Shown here in pieces: positions 34,535 through 47,100 of a DNA stretch of 64,000 nt. A program made the translations under genes and the position numbers. The stretch's first letter is position 1; the number at the start of each line of letters is the position of its first letter. The stretch comes from Loripinus fragilis (taxonomy: Eukaryota; Mollusca; Bivalvia; Lucinida; Lucinidae), in the NCBI GenBank assembly GCA_964019695.1, contig CAXHUL010000514.1, forward strand, positions 62,001 to 126,000. The letters run 5' to 3'. The notes under the pieces were generated by a model. That model was not told the origin of the DNA and ran no database searches. It worked only from the letters and a program-made list of their open reading frames with translations.

Positions 34535-35025
34535 CAATGCGTGAGTTACATGCTCTCGTGAGAGTGACGTTATATTTATACTCTCAATCCCCAAAATACA
34601 CCAAGGTTTCCGTTAGATAATAGATAACATGCATTCTATAGGTGTTAATCTCGTAATTATAATTGTACATATGATAAGCAAGGATCAATAACAATCAAGG
34701 CTTATCATTCTTTTCAAGCACTTATGATAAGCAAAGATTAGTAACAATCCAGGCTTATCATTTTTTGAAGGACTTGTGAGAAGCAAGTATTAGTATCAAT
34801 CAAGGATTATCAGTTTTTCAATGACTTATAATAAGCAATGATTAGTAACAATCGAGGACTATCATTCTGTTCAAAGACTTATGATAAGCAAGGATTCGAA
34901 ATAATCAAGGATTATCATTATTTTCTAGGGCTTATGATATACAAGGATTGTAAATAATCAAAGAGTATTAATATTATCAAGAAGGATTAGAAACAATCAA
35001 GGATTTGTAATGAGGTATCTCCAAG

Positions 35026-35124
35026 ATGTCTATTATCGGGAACTACATTTATAAAGATGATAAGTGGATTGGTAAAGGGACTTTTGGAACAGTTTATAAA
35101 GCTTACAAAAATAACCACCCAGAG
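35026..35124 (+). CDS. Kinase exon 1 (residues 1-33)
   Basis: Starts at an ATG with 'ccaag' upstream. It encodes the glycine-rich loop 'IGKGTFGTVYKA' and ends at GAG|gtaaga in phase 0. No upstream splice acceptor was needed; a non-coding 5' exon cannot be excluded. Confidence 0.93.
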
Positions 35125-38100
35125 GTAAGAACATAAAGTGAAATATTTCTTCTCTTTGCATGCTAGTGTCGTCTGCTGAAAACATTTGCAAACAGAATGG
35201 ACCCAGATCCAGCCCGACAAAACGTCGGGCCTGATCTGGATCCAATCTGTTTGACACGTGGATGGTATTCCTGAAAGAGTTTTTCTAAAAAGTTGACTTT
35301 GAAAAAAATCAGCAGACGACAAAAAACTTGCAAACTTTTTCAGTAGGCAGAGCATTAAGATCCTTGTCGCGCGAGAATTTGCTTTGGTAAGGCATAGTCC
35401 AGTCGATTCAATTACCTAGACTTGCCAGAATTAGCTGTAGCTATTAAACTATACTGATTAAAAAAGATACATGTACATATATATTATTTTACAAAAAATC
35501 TTGGTTTTTAGTGTTTGTGTTTTACGTCCCAGTAAACAAGTTTCAGTCATGTCGCGATGGCATCCTTTCCTCCTGGGTTGAATCAGTAATAAGCAGCGCA
35601 TGCTCAGGGACACAACACAGTGAATGCGGTGAGTCGACAAATGTTCAATATACAAAATACATACAACTCTCTTATTTGTTATAGCATGTATATGACTGGA
35701 GAGAATGCTGTCTCCTGATTGTCAACTTCAACAAAAGCATGGCTGCTTTAAAGGGAAGAACTTGACTTTAAAGCATATTACAATGCCATCCAATATGTTT
35801 CAGGAATCGTGTAAATAAGATTTTTAATACCTATTTAGTTTTCATAATCAAACTGTGATATCAATTTTAAAAAAAAGTTTAAATGATTCTTATATCTCTG
35901 TACACCTACTATGTATTTGCTTCTTTTTATGAAGTAACTTACATCTACAAGACACTTTGCTTCACTATCAACATAACAATGCAGATGAAATAAATGCAAA
36001 CATGGAGTGGCCTTGTAATATTTAAGCCCTCAAATATTTGCCTAGAAAATCAGCTATTTATTACAACAGCCATGTTTAGAACAATAAGGCATTCAGTCCC
36101 AAAAGCTAACTTAAAACCTTAAAAGACGTAAGTCATTCAAGGCTGAAGTGCAAATTAAGAAGTGAAACATTAAAAAAAATGCACTTATCCTTGTCATATG
36201 AAAAAAACTGAGGTATGTGGAAATCGACGGTAATGATTTCTGTCTCACATTTACCGTAGATATCTTTGTGACTATACTCAAACAATAAAGTTATGTCCAC
36301 TTGACGTTTATGTCTGTCAATTCCAAATGTATAAACGCACTCCATTGAAATATTTACATTACAAAAGTTGATAATTTAGCATCGTTATGCGCCCAAATGA
36401 AATTCATGTGATAATCAGTAGAGCCAAAGACAGCGCAGCAAACACGAGTACCCTTAAAACAAAAGTCACAACATCAATAGCTTGTGTGTCCGTCATAATC
36501 CCGTACCGTTCAAACACACTTAAACATCATTGAGCAATTTGTCTGGTAAGATGTAATGCGTACTTGCTGTATACGTTGCCTTCATTACCACGGGCATTAA
36601 TCTGTAACATAATCTGACGTCACAAACCAAAACATCCGGATCACGAGCATGCGTGAAGACACTCAGAAAATCCAGCATTTTGACAATCAACAGAATCGGA
36701 CAAATTAAAATTTCCTTTCCTAATCAGCACCAAAAGGGGTGGGGCATTAAACACAGAGTTAGGGAACCTTTGATAACCAACATCAGTCATAGTTTTTGTT
36801 TTTCTCTTTTGTGTAATTGTTGTTATAGAAAAACACAACACATCAAAATGATATTTTTCACCGGAATTGTTGTTAAGTGTTACTCTTAAGTCGAGTAACA
36901 TCGATACATTGATCAGAAGGTGTTTAAAAGCTAAGAAAAGGAATAACATGCTGAATTTTAAAGTTTACGTTTTGTTCATAGTCAACTAATTAAACAGCTT
37001 CTAATTGACAAAGTGTTTACGATAGGACGTTTTTATTTGAAGTTTTGAAATGATCAGTAACGGGTCTTTCAAATACATGTTATCAAGATCTAAATTACCT
37101 GTTGAAAATTTTGTCAACTAAAGCTATTTAACAAAATATTGCTGATTATAAATATAGTTGAAAATGTAACGTAACTGACATTATAATGGACCCAAACAAC
37201 TATTACAGACATTAATATGGGTAGAAAATAAGTTGTTCTTACAGAATAGTTGAATGTTTTGTTCATGTAAGCATTTCAACTACTACCTAAACAGACTTAA
37301 TCTGATATTTTCGTAACGTATTAAACAGACTTGTTGAAAATAGTAAGTGAGTATGATCAGGAAATACCACAATCACAAACCGCAGACAACCCCGTGGCAC
37401 CGCGAAGAAGAGCCGCCCAACCATCACGAGACACCAGGAGGACAAATTAAGCAAAGCAACCAGCTCTCTATTCGGTTTTAACTCTTTTCCTCAACTCGTG
37501 AAAATAGCAATAAAACATGAACACTCATGTAAGATCCTCTATACATGCCAACTCTAAATCATTTATAAATAAAGCTGAAAAATGAATGACCTGCATCCAC
37601 TTGAAATAATTAATTGACTGTCCCAAATGAATGAATTCTTATAGAATAAAATAACACACTTAATACAAATGAGTTGCGGTAAATGTTCTAAACTTTTGAA
37701 CACTTTTCTTATTCTGTTCTCAAATAAAATATTGGATATCAGAGCTGGAACTGATAAAATACTTGTCAGAAAAGCAAACAGGGAAGACCATGATCAGACT
37801 GCTTCTTTAGAAGCAGTCTGATATAGGTCTGCCCTGTTTGTCTAGGCTTTTGTGGCAGGCAACTACTTTTCGAAATTGTAGTACATGTACTCACGTTGAA
37901 TTAAATGTCCACTCTTTCAGACTATATATGCCTTAAAGAAAGTAGATTTAAAAGGTCTGGCGGATGATGATAAGAGACATTGCTATGATGAGGTGAAGGC
38001 AATGAAGGACATATGCCACCCTAACATCATCCGCTTTCATGATTCATTCGAGCACGATAACCGCTTCCTGGTTATAATCATGGAATACTGTGAGATTGGA

Positions 38101-41100
38101 AACTTGAAACACTATATACGGAATTCTGAAAAAATCCCGGAACGTGAATGTCTGGAAATTGCCGAGCAAATATGTTCTGCTCTAAAGGTATGTTTCACCA
38201 CATTTTATAACACGGATTACCATTATCAACATTGGTGAACTGACCATCCCGCCATGACCATAGCTGTTGACTTGGGACGTAAAGCATCAAAACAAACAAA
38301 CAAACATTGTTAAAAGTGGACATTGAATATTTATGTTATGTCATATTATTTTATTTTTTATCGTTAGTCCTGTGCTATTTTTGTAAAAATGTCAATAGAG
38401 GATAAAGATGAATTAGAAATAATGCTCAAATAATGATCCAAGGTTGACCTTTACTAACATTGCGTCAATGTCAAATTTCATTCTAAATGCATGGAAAAAA
38501 TTGAAAGGTTGATTTGATGATAACTGTTGAAGCCAAACTCATTATATTTGCTTGGTATAATTAATGTAATGGGACGCTCATTGTGTAAGATAAGTTCAAA
38601 AGATCCAGGGTGTTCTTTGACCGTGGCCTCAAGTTCCACTGCAATCATTTTTTGTTCATACATTTTTTTTCAAAAACTACTCTGTCAATCAAAGTTAAAT
38701 TTCATATAAAGCATCCATTGGATGATAAGACAACCTAAATGTGATTATATGGTACTGGTCACAGGACTAAACTGTGTGCCCTGTACAATTTATTTATATC
38801 CATTCTAGTATTGCAATCATTTTGATGGGGAAGAGAGAGAGCTGTTTGCTTTGCTTAATTTGTCTTCCTGGTGTCTCGTGATGGTTTAGTGGCTCTTCCT
38901 CGCGGTGCCATATGGGGTTGTCTGCGGTTTGCGATTGTGGTATTTTCTGATCATACTCACTTACTATTTTAGGTAAAAGTGACTGACCATATCCTTTTCA
39001 AATACTATAAGGTCAATGTCCTTGTGTACTTTGTATGCAGCATTGCAGATCTTCTTCCAAATAAATTCACTTTTAGAACTTTGAAGAAAGGGTTCCAAGA
39101 ATTATATAGAAAGTTTGTTTTAGCGCCTGCAGATAAAGCAGCTAACAACGTTGTGATTGTATGAAAAATGTACTACATCAACACCATTAGGTAAGAGCTT
39201 AGCACTGCTAAGACCTATGAACATAATTTGCTTAACGAGAGGTCTTCGATGTCATATGGTTGCTCAGTTTGGTATATTTTGACGAGGATCATAGCAAGCT
39301 TCCTACGTCATATACTGGTTACCTAAACTTCATTAAAGACCAAATATAGAGTCACGTTTTATCGTTAAGCTAATTCTAGCTCATGAACTACGACTGAGTT
39401 GTTTATAATTTTGATTTCTTGCCTTACTGCGAAAAAAAACATGTTATAAAATATTGTGAAATAGAGTTGCACGTGTTATATGCTCATTGAGGCGTTAAGA
39501 TAACAAGAGTGTCAATACCTGACCACAGTAATTTCTGCAAAAGATCGAATATAACATCATGGAGAATTGTTTTACTTGAACATATGATAAATGAAATACA
39601 CTGTCACTGTTGACACTGTCTCGTGGAAGTTTACAAAAAAAAACAAAGAAAAAAAAAACATTAAAGTGTTATAATTTTCAACCGTCTAATTTTAGATGGA
39701 TTAGTCTTTTTCAAAAAGGAACAGAATCATGTATCATCATGAATGGATTTACATTGGATTTTTTTCTATTTAAAGCTTGGTTGAAGACAAGGTGACCCAA
39801 TATCTCCCTATATTTCTATTTTATGAGCTGAAATACATGTACTAGGAAAATGATAAGATGGAAAAATTACCTCCATAATTCGTGCTCAAAATTCTGTAAT
39901 GTCTGTAAAGTTGACTCAATAAATCACCTCGTTGCAAGCCTCATATTTTATCACTTTTCCCCAACTCGTTTAATAAATTCAATAAAACATGAGCACTCAT
40001 GTAAGATCCTCTTTGTATTTTTTATCAAAAACATGTAGATACATCATATCTCTTCAACTAATTTTAGTTTCTACACAAAGAAGGAAAAATCCACAGAGAC
40101 GTGAAGACCGAAAACATTTTTCTAACTAAAGACAAGACTGTAAAGCTTGGAGATCTCGCCCTTGTCAGGTTAGTTTTGATCTACTGTCCTGCCAGCCAAG
40201 AGTGATAGTGGCGTCATGTTTTGTTTACAAAATCATCAGGGACTTATAATCGATAGATCACTTGTGTATTAATCCTATCCTCAGGATAGGATTAATAAAC
40301 AAGAGATCTATCGATTCGCGTTAGCTCAAGTGAAGTGTACACGTTTGTGTTTTACTTAGCAATTGTAAACAAAGTAATACGTCACTGTCACTCTTGGTTG
40401 GCACGATAGTAGCATAGTTATTCGAGTTTGTTTTTAAGCATTCCACCAGTAATACACAAAAGTGCTCAGTATGATATCAACTCGATGTCCAGGAGCATGG
40501 TGGCCGTATCACAAACCCTTCTGTGTTAAAGTCAAAACTATCATTCCCGAGGTGCTGTGGATGACCTGATGCACTGTCGCCCGGGGCCTGTCCTCAGCAA
40601 CAGTGCATCAGGTCATCCACAGCACTTCGAGATGCTACTTTAACGGTTGCAGTATGAAAAATATTCGCTCATTTATCATGTTAATATACATATTTGCAAC
40701 GTTTAAAATTCGCGACTTGGACATCATTTACCTACATTAGTAAACAACAGAGTGATTTCGCCATTTCGCGAGGGTTTTATTTAAATAAACCCTCGTGAAA
40801 AGTTCCGAATTTACAAGTTCAGACAAACAAAATTTTCAGCATTTTCTTACCTATCATTTTTAACACATGTTTGGGTGTTCAAAAGAAACGCCTCATGGAG
40901 ACAGCATTTCGCTGGTGGACTGATGGCGTCCTGCTTATAAATGCTTACTGCGACACAGTGTCCCCTTCCCGCACGGCTCCGCTATGACTCTAAGCTTGGC
41001 TGATGCGTTTTACCACCATCCTGGGCCTGGAATACCAATGCCTCCTTAAAGTTAAGCAGACTTAAGTTAAGCATTGATATTTCAACATGCTATTTTAAAT

Positions 41101-44100
41101 GTGTAATTAATTGCCTTGATCGATGTGGTACTTGTGGCCAAAGACATCATTGTGATCTTCAGAAAAAATGAACTTTTTTGATTTTAATCAGTTTTAAACT
41201 TTATTTTTTGCATAATAAAAATCAATACTTAACTTAAAGTCTTCCTTATATTTAAAGGTCTTGTGAATCTTCAAAAACATTTTTTGAAACTCTTCATTAT
41301 TTAAATGACAATGATGAGAAAACCAAAATGCTGAGAAAGCCCATCTTAAAATTCCAACTGAGTCAAAAGTTATGCAAGTTTTAAATTATGCAAATTAGCA
41401 TATAAGCCCCGCCCACATTATTGTTTCGAGATTATTTTTTCAACATGTCATATTTTATGTAGTGCGATATCTAGGCAATTAAAAACAGCACAATTTAGCT
41501 TTTATATGCAAATGTTGTATTTTATCATATAGAATCATTTTCAGCAAATAAAATATTAAATAATGTTCAAATAAATAAAATATATTAGATTTAATATTTC
41601 AAAAAGCTCAAATGACGTCATATGAGCCTCTCCCATATTTTCATCTAATTAAATTTTGAAACCTCCATAACTTGGTAACTATTTAGAATTTTTTTATGGG
41701 GTTTTCGGCATTCTGTTTCTCTCATTACTGGCTTTTCAATCAATAGGAGTTCAAAAGACTTTTTTAAGGTTCACAAGACCTTTAAGGAGGCATTGTTATT
41801 CCGGCCCCTGGACTACAATGACCTATATATTATTTTAGGTTGATTGAGAAGCCGGGAAACCTAACAAAATATTGTGGATCACCGCTGTATATGAGCCCCG
41901 AAATGTCTGGAGAAAAACCATACAGCTACAAGGTCAGAGTTTCTTTTATACAACGGAATCGCTACATGTATGAGCTATGAACTCGAACCTTTATCACTCA
42001 TTATCATAATTGGGATATACCGGATTCATACCAAAAGGGCATTTTTCGGAATAAGTTCAATAATTTCTTTTCAGAATGTATTGGAATTTAATATATTATA
42101 CTTTTTCGCAACTTTATTTCCATTATAAGACGAATATTTTCAAAGAAAATATTTTCAAGAAATATCTTCAAGAGTTGTGGCTTAAAAAAGATCCTGTGTT
42201 TGTTGTTTTTATGTGATTAACAACACTGAATACAGGGAACGGTGTTTTTTTTTGTTTGATTTGAATCTTAACGTCCCAGTCAACATTATTTCAGTCATGT
42301 CGGGACGAGTCTTCCAAGGTTTAACCAATACTAAGCAGAGGATAATGTGTCTTGCTCAAGGACACAAGGCAGTGCCTCCAGTGAGGCTCGAATCCGGCAC
42401 CCCTCAATCCCGAGTCAAGCACTCTACCACAGAGCCACTGTGTTCCTCCTACAGGGAATGATAAGAGATATTAATTATTGATTTACAAATGACACTTAGT
42501 CTTATTTCTCTTCAAAAATATCTTCACTGATTTCAAAAGAGATGATTATTGGGCCTGGACGCGAGAAAACCTGTCTTCGAGGTTTCCGATCAGGTCAAAC
42601 CAAAACCAGCCTGCTCAGCTACAGAGACTAGCTAGAATAGTTAACTTTCGCTCGGAGCAAGTTGTGATATGATTTTATCCAATAAGCGAATAACAAAGGC
42701 GCTGATCAGACTGCGCGGATGCGCAGGCTGGTTTGCGCCTTTGTTGTTCGCAAACCCTTCTCGCGTCGAGGCCAATTATAATGTATTGTGCTTTCAAAGA
42801 TGCATAGTAATGAGGCTATTCTATTTTTCTTATAAACAGGTAAAGCATGAATTTTCACTACTACGCGCATATGCAATAATCTGTGGTAGGTTCAATATAA
42901 CTGTAAACTGAGACTACCTGCAAGCCCAAAATCAAGGTAAACTGGCCAGTGTTTGTTTACATCGATTCTCATCTATCTTTGAAAGTACAATATGTGCATG
43001 GTGCTTTTAATGTTTCCATATTTGAAGCGTTTTGTCTCATTGATTCTGATCTTACAGACAGACATATGGAGCTTCGGATGTTGCCTATACGAGATAGCGA
43101 TGAAGAAGTCTCCATTCTCTGCTGGAACAGAAACAGAACTTCGAAGAAAGATTGGTACTGAAAATGTAAGAACTACTAGGTTGAAATATAAGAATCTATC
43201 ATGAGTGTGAGGGTACATGTAGAATAGAAAATCCGTCCCGATGATCGCCGTTTGGCATCACGAGGCTTGTGGAGTGATGACAAACGGTGATCCGGAGGGA
43301 AGGATTTTTCTATCCTACCCTCAAACGAATAATGGATTCTTTTTCTTGCTCACCACTGTTTTTATTTATTTATTTATTCATTTATTTTAAAATAAGCTTC
43401 GAGAAGTCCCTGGATAAGCTAAGATGCAATTTCACATGGTGACGTTACTTGACGTCCTAGGTAATATAGCATGGGTAAGATAAGATTTTCTATCCCAGTA
43501 TAAAATCTCAAATTATCCTTATCCAGTGTGCACGTATACGATTTATCTAACAAAATGCAAAATTACTATTATTACTGACAATATGATATCATTTTTTGTT
43601 TCCTAATTGCATAAGAAAAGATACACTAATGGTTACATACCCACTTATTATGACAGTTGTCATGAACGTTAGCTTCGCCTTAAATACTGTTAACCACATT
43701 CTATTTCCGGCAACACACTTTTTAAAGGCTGGTATATTGGCGTAGTTAAATTTTGGCGGTTACTCAATCTAATGCCCTTTAAACTTATTTTCTATTCTAA
43801 TAGGTTTTCTTTCCTTTAAAAGTAACCCCTTTGAGATGTGGTTTCCTCTACGTAGAGACATGCTCTACCGTTCATAAGTTGGTTTTGGACAATACCGATA
43901 CCAACATACTAACGATATGTGTCCATTTATTGCTTATTGTGTAACTGAATTCAAAGCTAGATTTCGCGTTCTCATATTTTGGCGATTTTTGTTTTTACCG
44001 CCAATGGCGCCAAATAAACATACCCGCCAAATGTGTGTTTTTACAGTATGGGTAAGCTGATAAATGGAGAATACTAGGTGAGTGTCTTTTGATATCACGT

Positions 44101-47100
44101 TTACCAGGCAAGGCTTTGAGAACGCTTGTTGACATCGCGAGGCTTGCCGAGCGATTCAACATGCGTTCTCAAAGCCGAGCCTGGTAAACTTGATATCAAA
44201 AGACGCTAACCTGGTATTCTATTTATCAGTTTACCAATTGTTGAACACTCTTCAAACTAGCGATTATGACGTATTTTTTTTCATTTTTGTGTTGATTCAG
44301 CGTCATTAGCGACGTCATTCAAAAGTGCAACGTCATCATGACCTGATAAAGGTAACATGCCGTGAGATAGGAAACGTTTATTAGGTTATGTTGAAACAAT
44401 TCAGTTGATATTAGGGGTGACTGATAAAAGATAACGAATTGATTAACTGCCTAACATTTGAATAATACCAATTCTGTTTCCCTTCTTTACGAACTAGTAT
44501 CTCACTTGTGCACAAACCTAAGGTTGGGGGCACCGTTTTATCAAAAACACAATTTCTTGACATAAACATGTTGCAAATACAAACTTCTTTATTTTGAAAA
44601 AAAAAACATACACAAAACACATGCTTTTCCAATGTGAGCTTTTAGTGTTAATTTAACAAAAACTTGCGGGTCGCTGATAAATTTCAACGACATATTCGAT
44701 AAAATGGTTGTCTAGATATATGATATGAAAATCAGAAACATACTGGAAAATATATTGTTTATTTCACAATTTGAATGGCTGTTTCATCCACCGACTTACT
44801 TAGTCCAGTCCACTTCAGAATTTCAAGCTTTTGTAACTTTCTTAGTAGTGAATGAAAACATTAGGTGCGCTCAGGCATTCCTTTGATTAGACCATAAGCT
44901 ACATTTTGGTGCTATAACGCAAGTACGTATGATCAGAAAAATGCCATGTCACGGACCACAAGGAAAAGACAAAGAGTACAGACATGGACATAAAGCCAAG
45001 AACATATTTAAAATAAAGCATCTATATATCTTTGTATAGTATTTGACAAGTATACAAAGCAACACAGAATAAGATTTCAATATAACAACTATACAAATAG
45101 GTTGTTTTTTTTAAAAAGTCAAATGACTTATTTGATTCTGTATTTTATATTATGTGTACTATAATGTCGTAATTGTCATTTATGTAGTAAAATTGGGCGC
45201 ACGTTATATCTGTTTTATTATAAGTATTGAAGGTAGTTGTTAAAGGCTCCACTGGAAATGGAAGGTACAGCCATACGTGTATTTTCATTTAGTTGTTGTT
45301 GGACTAGTGTCAAAGAACCAGTAGATAACTGAATAAAATGCTATACCCGCATAGAAGTATCAGATCACGTTTAAATTAATTTTGTTTAATTCTTTACATA
45401 CATTTTGCTGGAGCTTTTAAATTTGTACGTATGTTCTATTGGAAAATCACCCAAGCAGATGTATCTCCTTCTTTACAAGTCCATATTACGGGATTTTTTC
45501 AGACATATATGTACTAGCCATATGTTATTTATTGATTCAAGTTGAAAACGGACACATTTCCATATGGCGAAGCAGTAAAAGCGCTGATAAAACAAATGAT
45601 GCAAAAGAATCCTGACCAAAGACCAAACATATCTCAAGTTGCTGATGCCTTAAATTCTCTACTTCACAAGCCAAGTGCTCAAGATGACACAGTGGATTCT
45701 GATAGCGAGGTAAGGTTGAGCATGAGGGGCAATTTCTAACGCATTTGATGATACATGCATCAAACAGAACAACTTAGCATATGTAAAGTAAGTAAGGGTG
45801 CAAAGATCAGGAATGGGTACAATCAAGTACCACACCTGACCCAGGATACCAATGGGAAAGTGACAAACTCAAAGTTAGACACCACAAACGAGAGCCAAGA
45901 GGTCAGCCCTTTCCCAGCAGGTGACCACAAAGCACATATAAACGCACAGCAAACACAAGACCGAAAAAAACCATAAAAAGTCCACAAAAGCATGTCACAC
46001 TGCAAAATATGCGAGGTACCTTTCCATTAACAGCATTTACTGTATATGTAAGATACCGGAGACGTAACCAGACAGCAAGTTAGAATGGCGCCCGTCCAGA
46101 AAACAAACACAAATAGTTCTTATATCAATCTGGGACCAAAAATGAATGAGCTTAAAAAATTTGAAAAAATGACAAATGAAATTTGCTCGAAAACATGTTT
46201 GTATACTTGTATAACAACATTTCCACAGTAAAAACAAAATTTGCTTACTTAGCAGGGACACTTCAGCCAGATTATGCTCTTGCTGTAACAACTATTATGG
46301 AATAATTTGAAAAAATAGGAATGGGAGGCAATATAGATTTTAAAGACCTAGCTCCAAGATTTCCACAAGGCTACTCGTCTGAGATATCTAAAGACCACGC
46401 TAAGTGAACGTTAACATTATTTATCTAGTTTTGTTCGCATAAAACCAGTATCACACGTTATTAACATCTATGTTTTAATGGACTAAAAAAAATAAAATAA
46501 AAAGTATGATCAGGAAATACCACAATCACAAACTGCAGACGACCCGTGGCACCGCGAGGAAGAGCCGCTCAAACACCATGAGACACCAGGAAGACAAATT
46601 AAGCAAAGCAATGTTTAGATAACGCCAAACATGTTTAGATAAAGAAGTGGATGTGATGTTATAAAACGGCATACGCTGTTATAAAGCTGCTACGTGAAGT
46701 TTATCGCAATTTAGAGAATATTTCATTGAATTTCAGCCACATTATTTTTTTTTTCAAATATAAGGGTTTGTCTGTTTCCTCAGGATGCATTATAAACCTC
46801 AGTCTTTGCCCTCAGTTTTTAACATCTCCCTCTGAGGCTGTTGAACGTTAACGCGTGAAAAACAATGTTTGATCCCTTTATTTCTTTAATAAAAGACTGT
46901 GGTTGAAAGTAAAACCATGAGAGAGAAAACGTGAATGTTAGTAGTTTTCAATTTGATAATGGTGTTACATGGATAAATTGCTACTTATATTATGCGTGTA
47001 TTCTGATATAAATTAGTTTTTGTTAAATATTTACCATTCCTTATCAGGCTTATGATATACCCCCGCAAATGAGAGACATGCCTATATCCTGTGGCAGTGC

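Larger units (their letters stand above)
33870..35012 (+). repeat. 53-bp minisatellite next to the kinase start, interrupted twice
   Basis: Units of about 52-54 bp resemble 'atgataagcaaggattagta' followed by 'acaatcaaggattatcattc' and 'ttttcaaagactt'. They start at about 34672, 34724, 34778, 34832, 34881 and 34934, with further copies at 33880-33945 and 34050-34150. Within a unit 'tgataagcaaggatt' can pair with 'aatcaaggcttatca', so each unit is a potential hairpin. A SINE fragment and a MITE are inserted in the array. It ends about 14-20 bp before the kinase start codon. Confidence 0.8.

Noticed and set aside
33870..35012. CRISPR-like regular spacing of repeats
   Set aside because: Units abut with no unique spacers and the genome is animal; it is a minisatellite.
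38979..39164. Candidate extra kinase exon in intron 2
   Set aside because: The sequence matches the pre-catalytic block of a Penelope-like protein and has in-frame stops; exons 2 and 3 join correctly without it.
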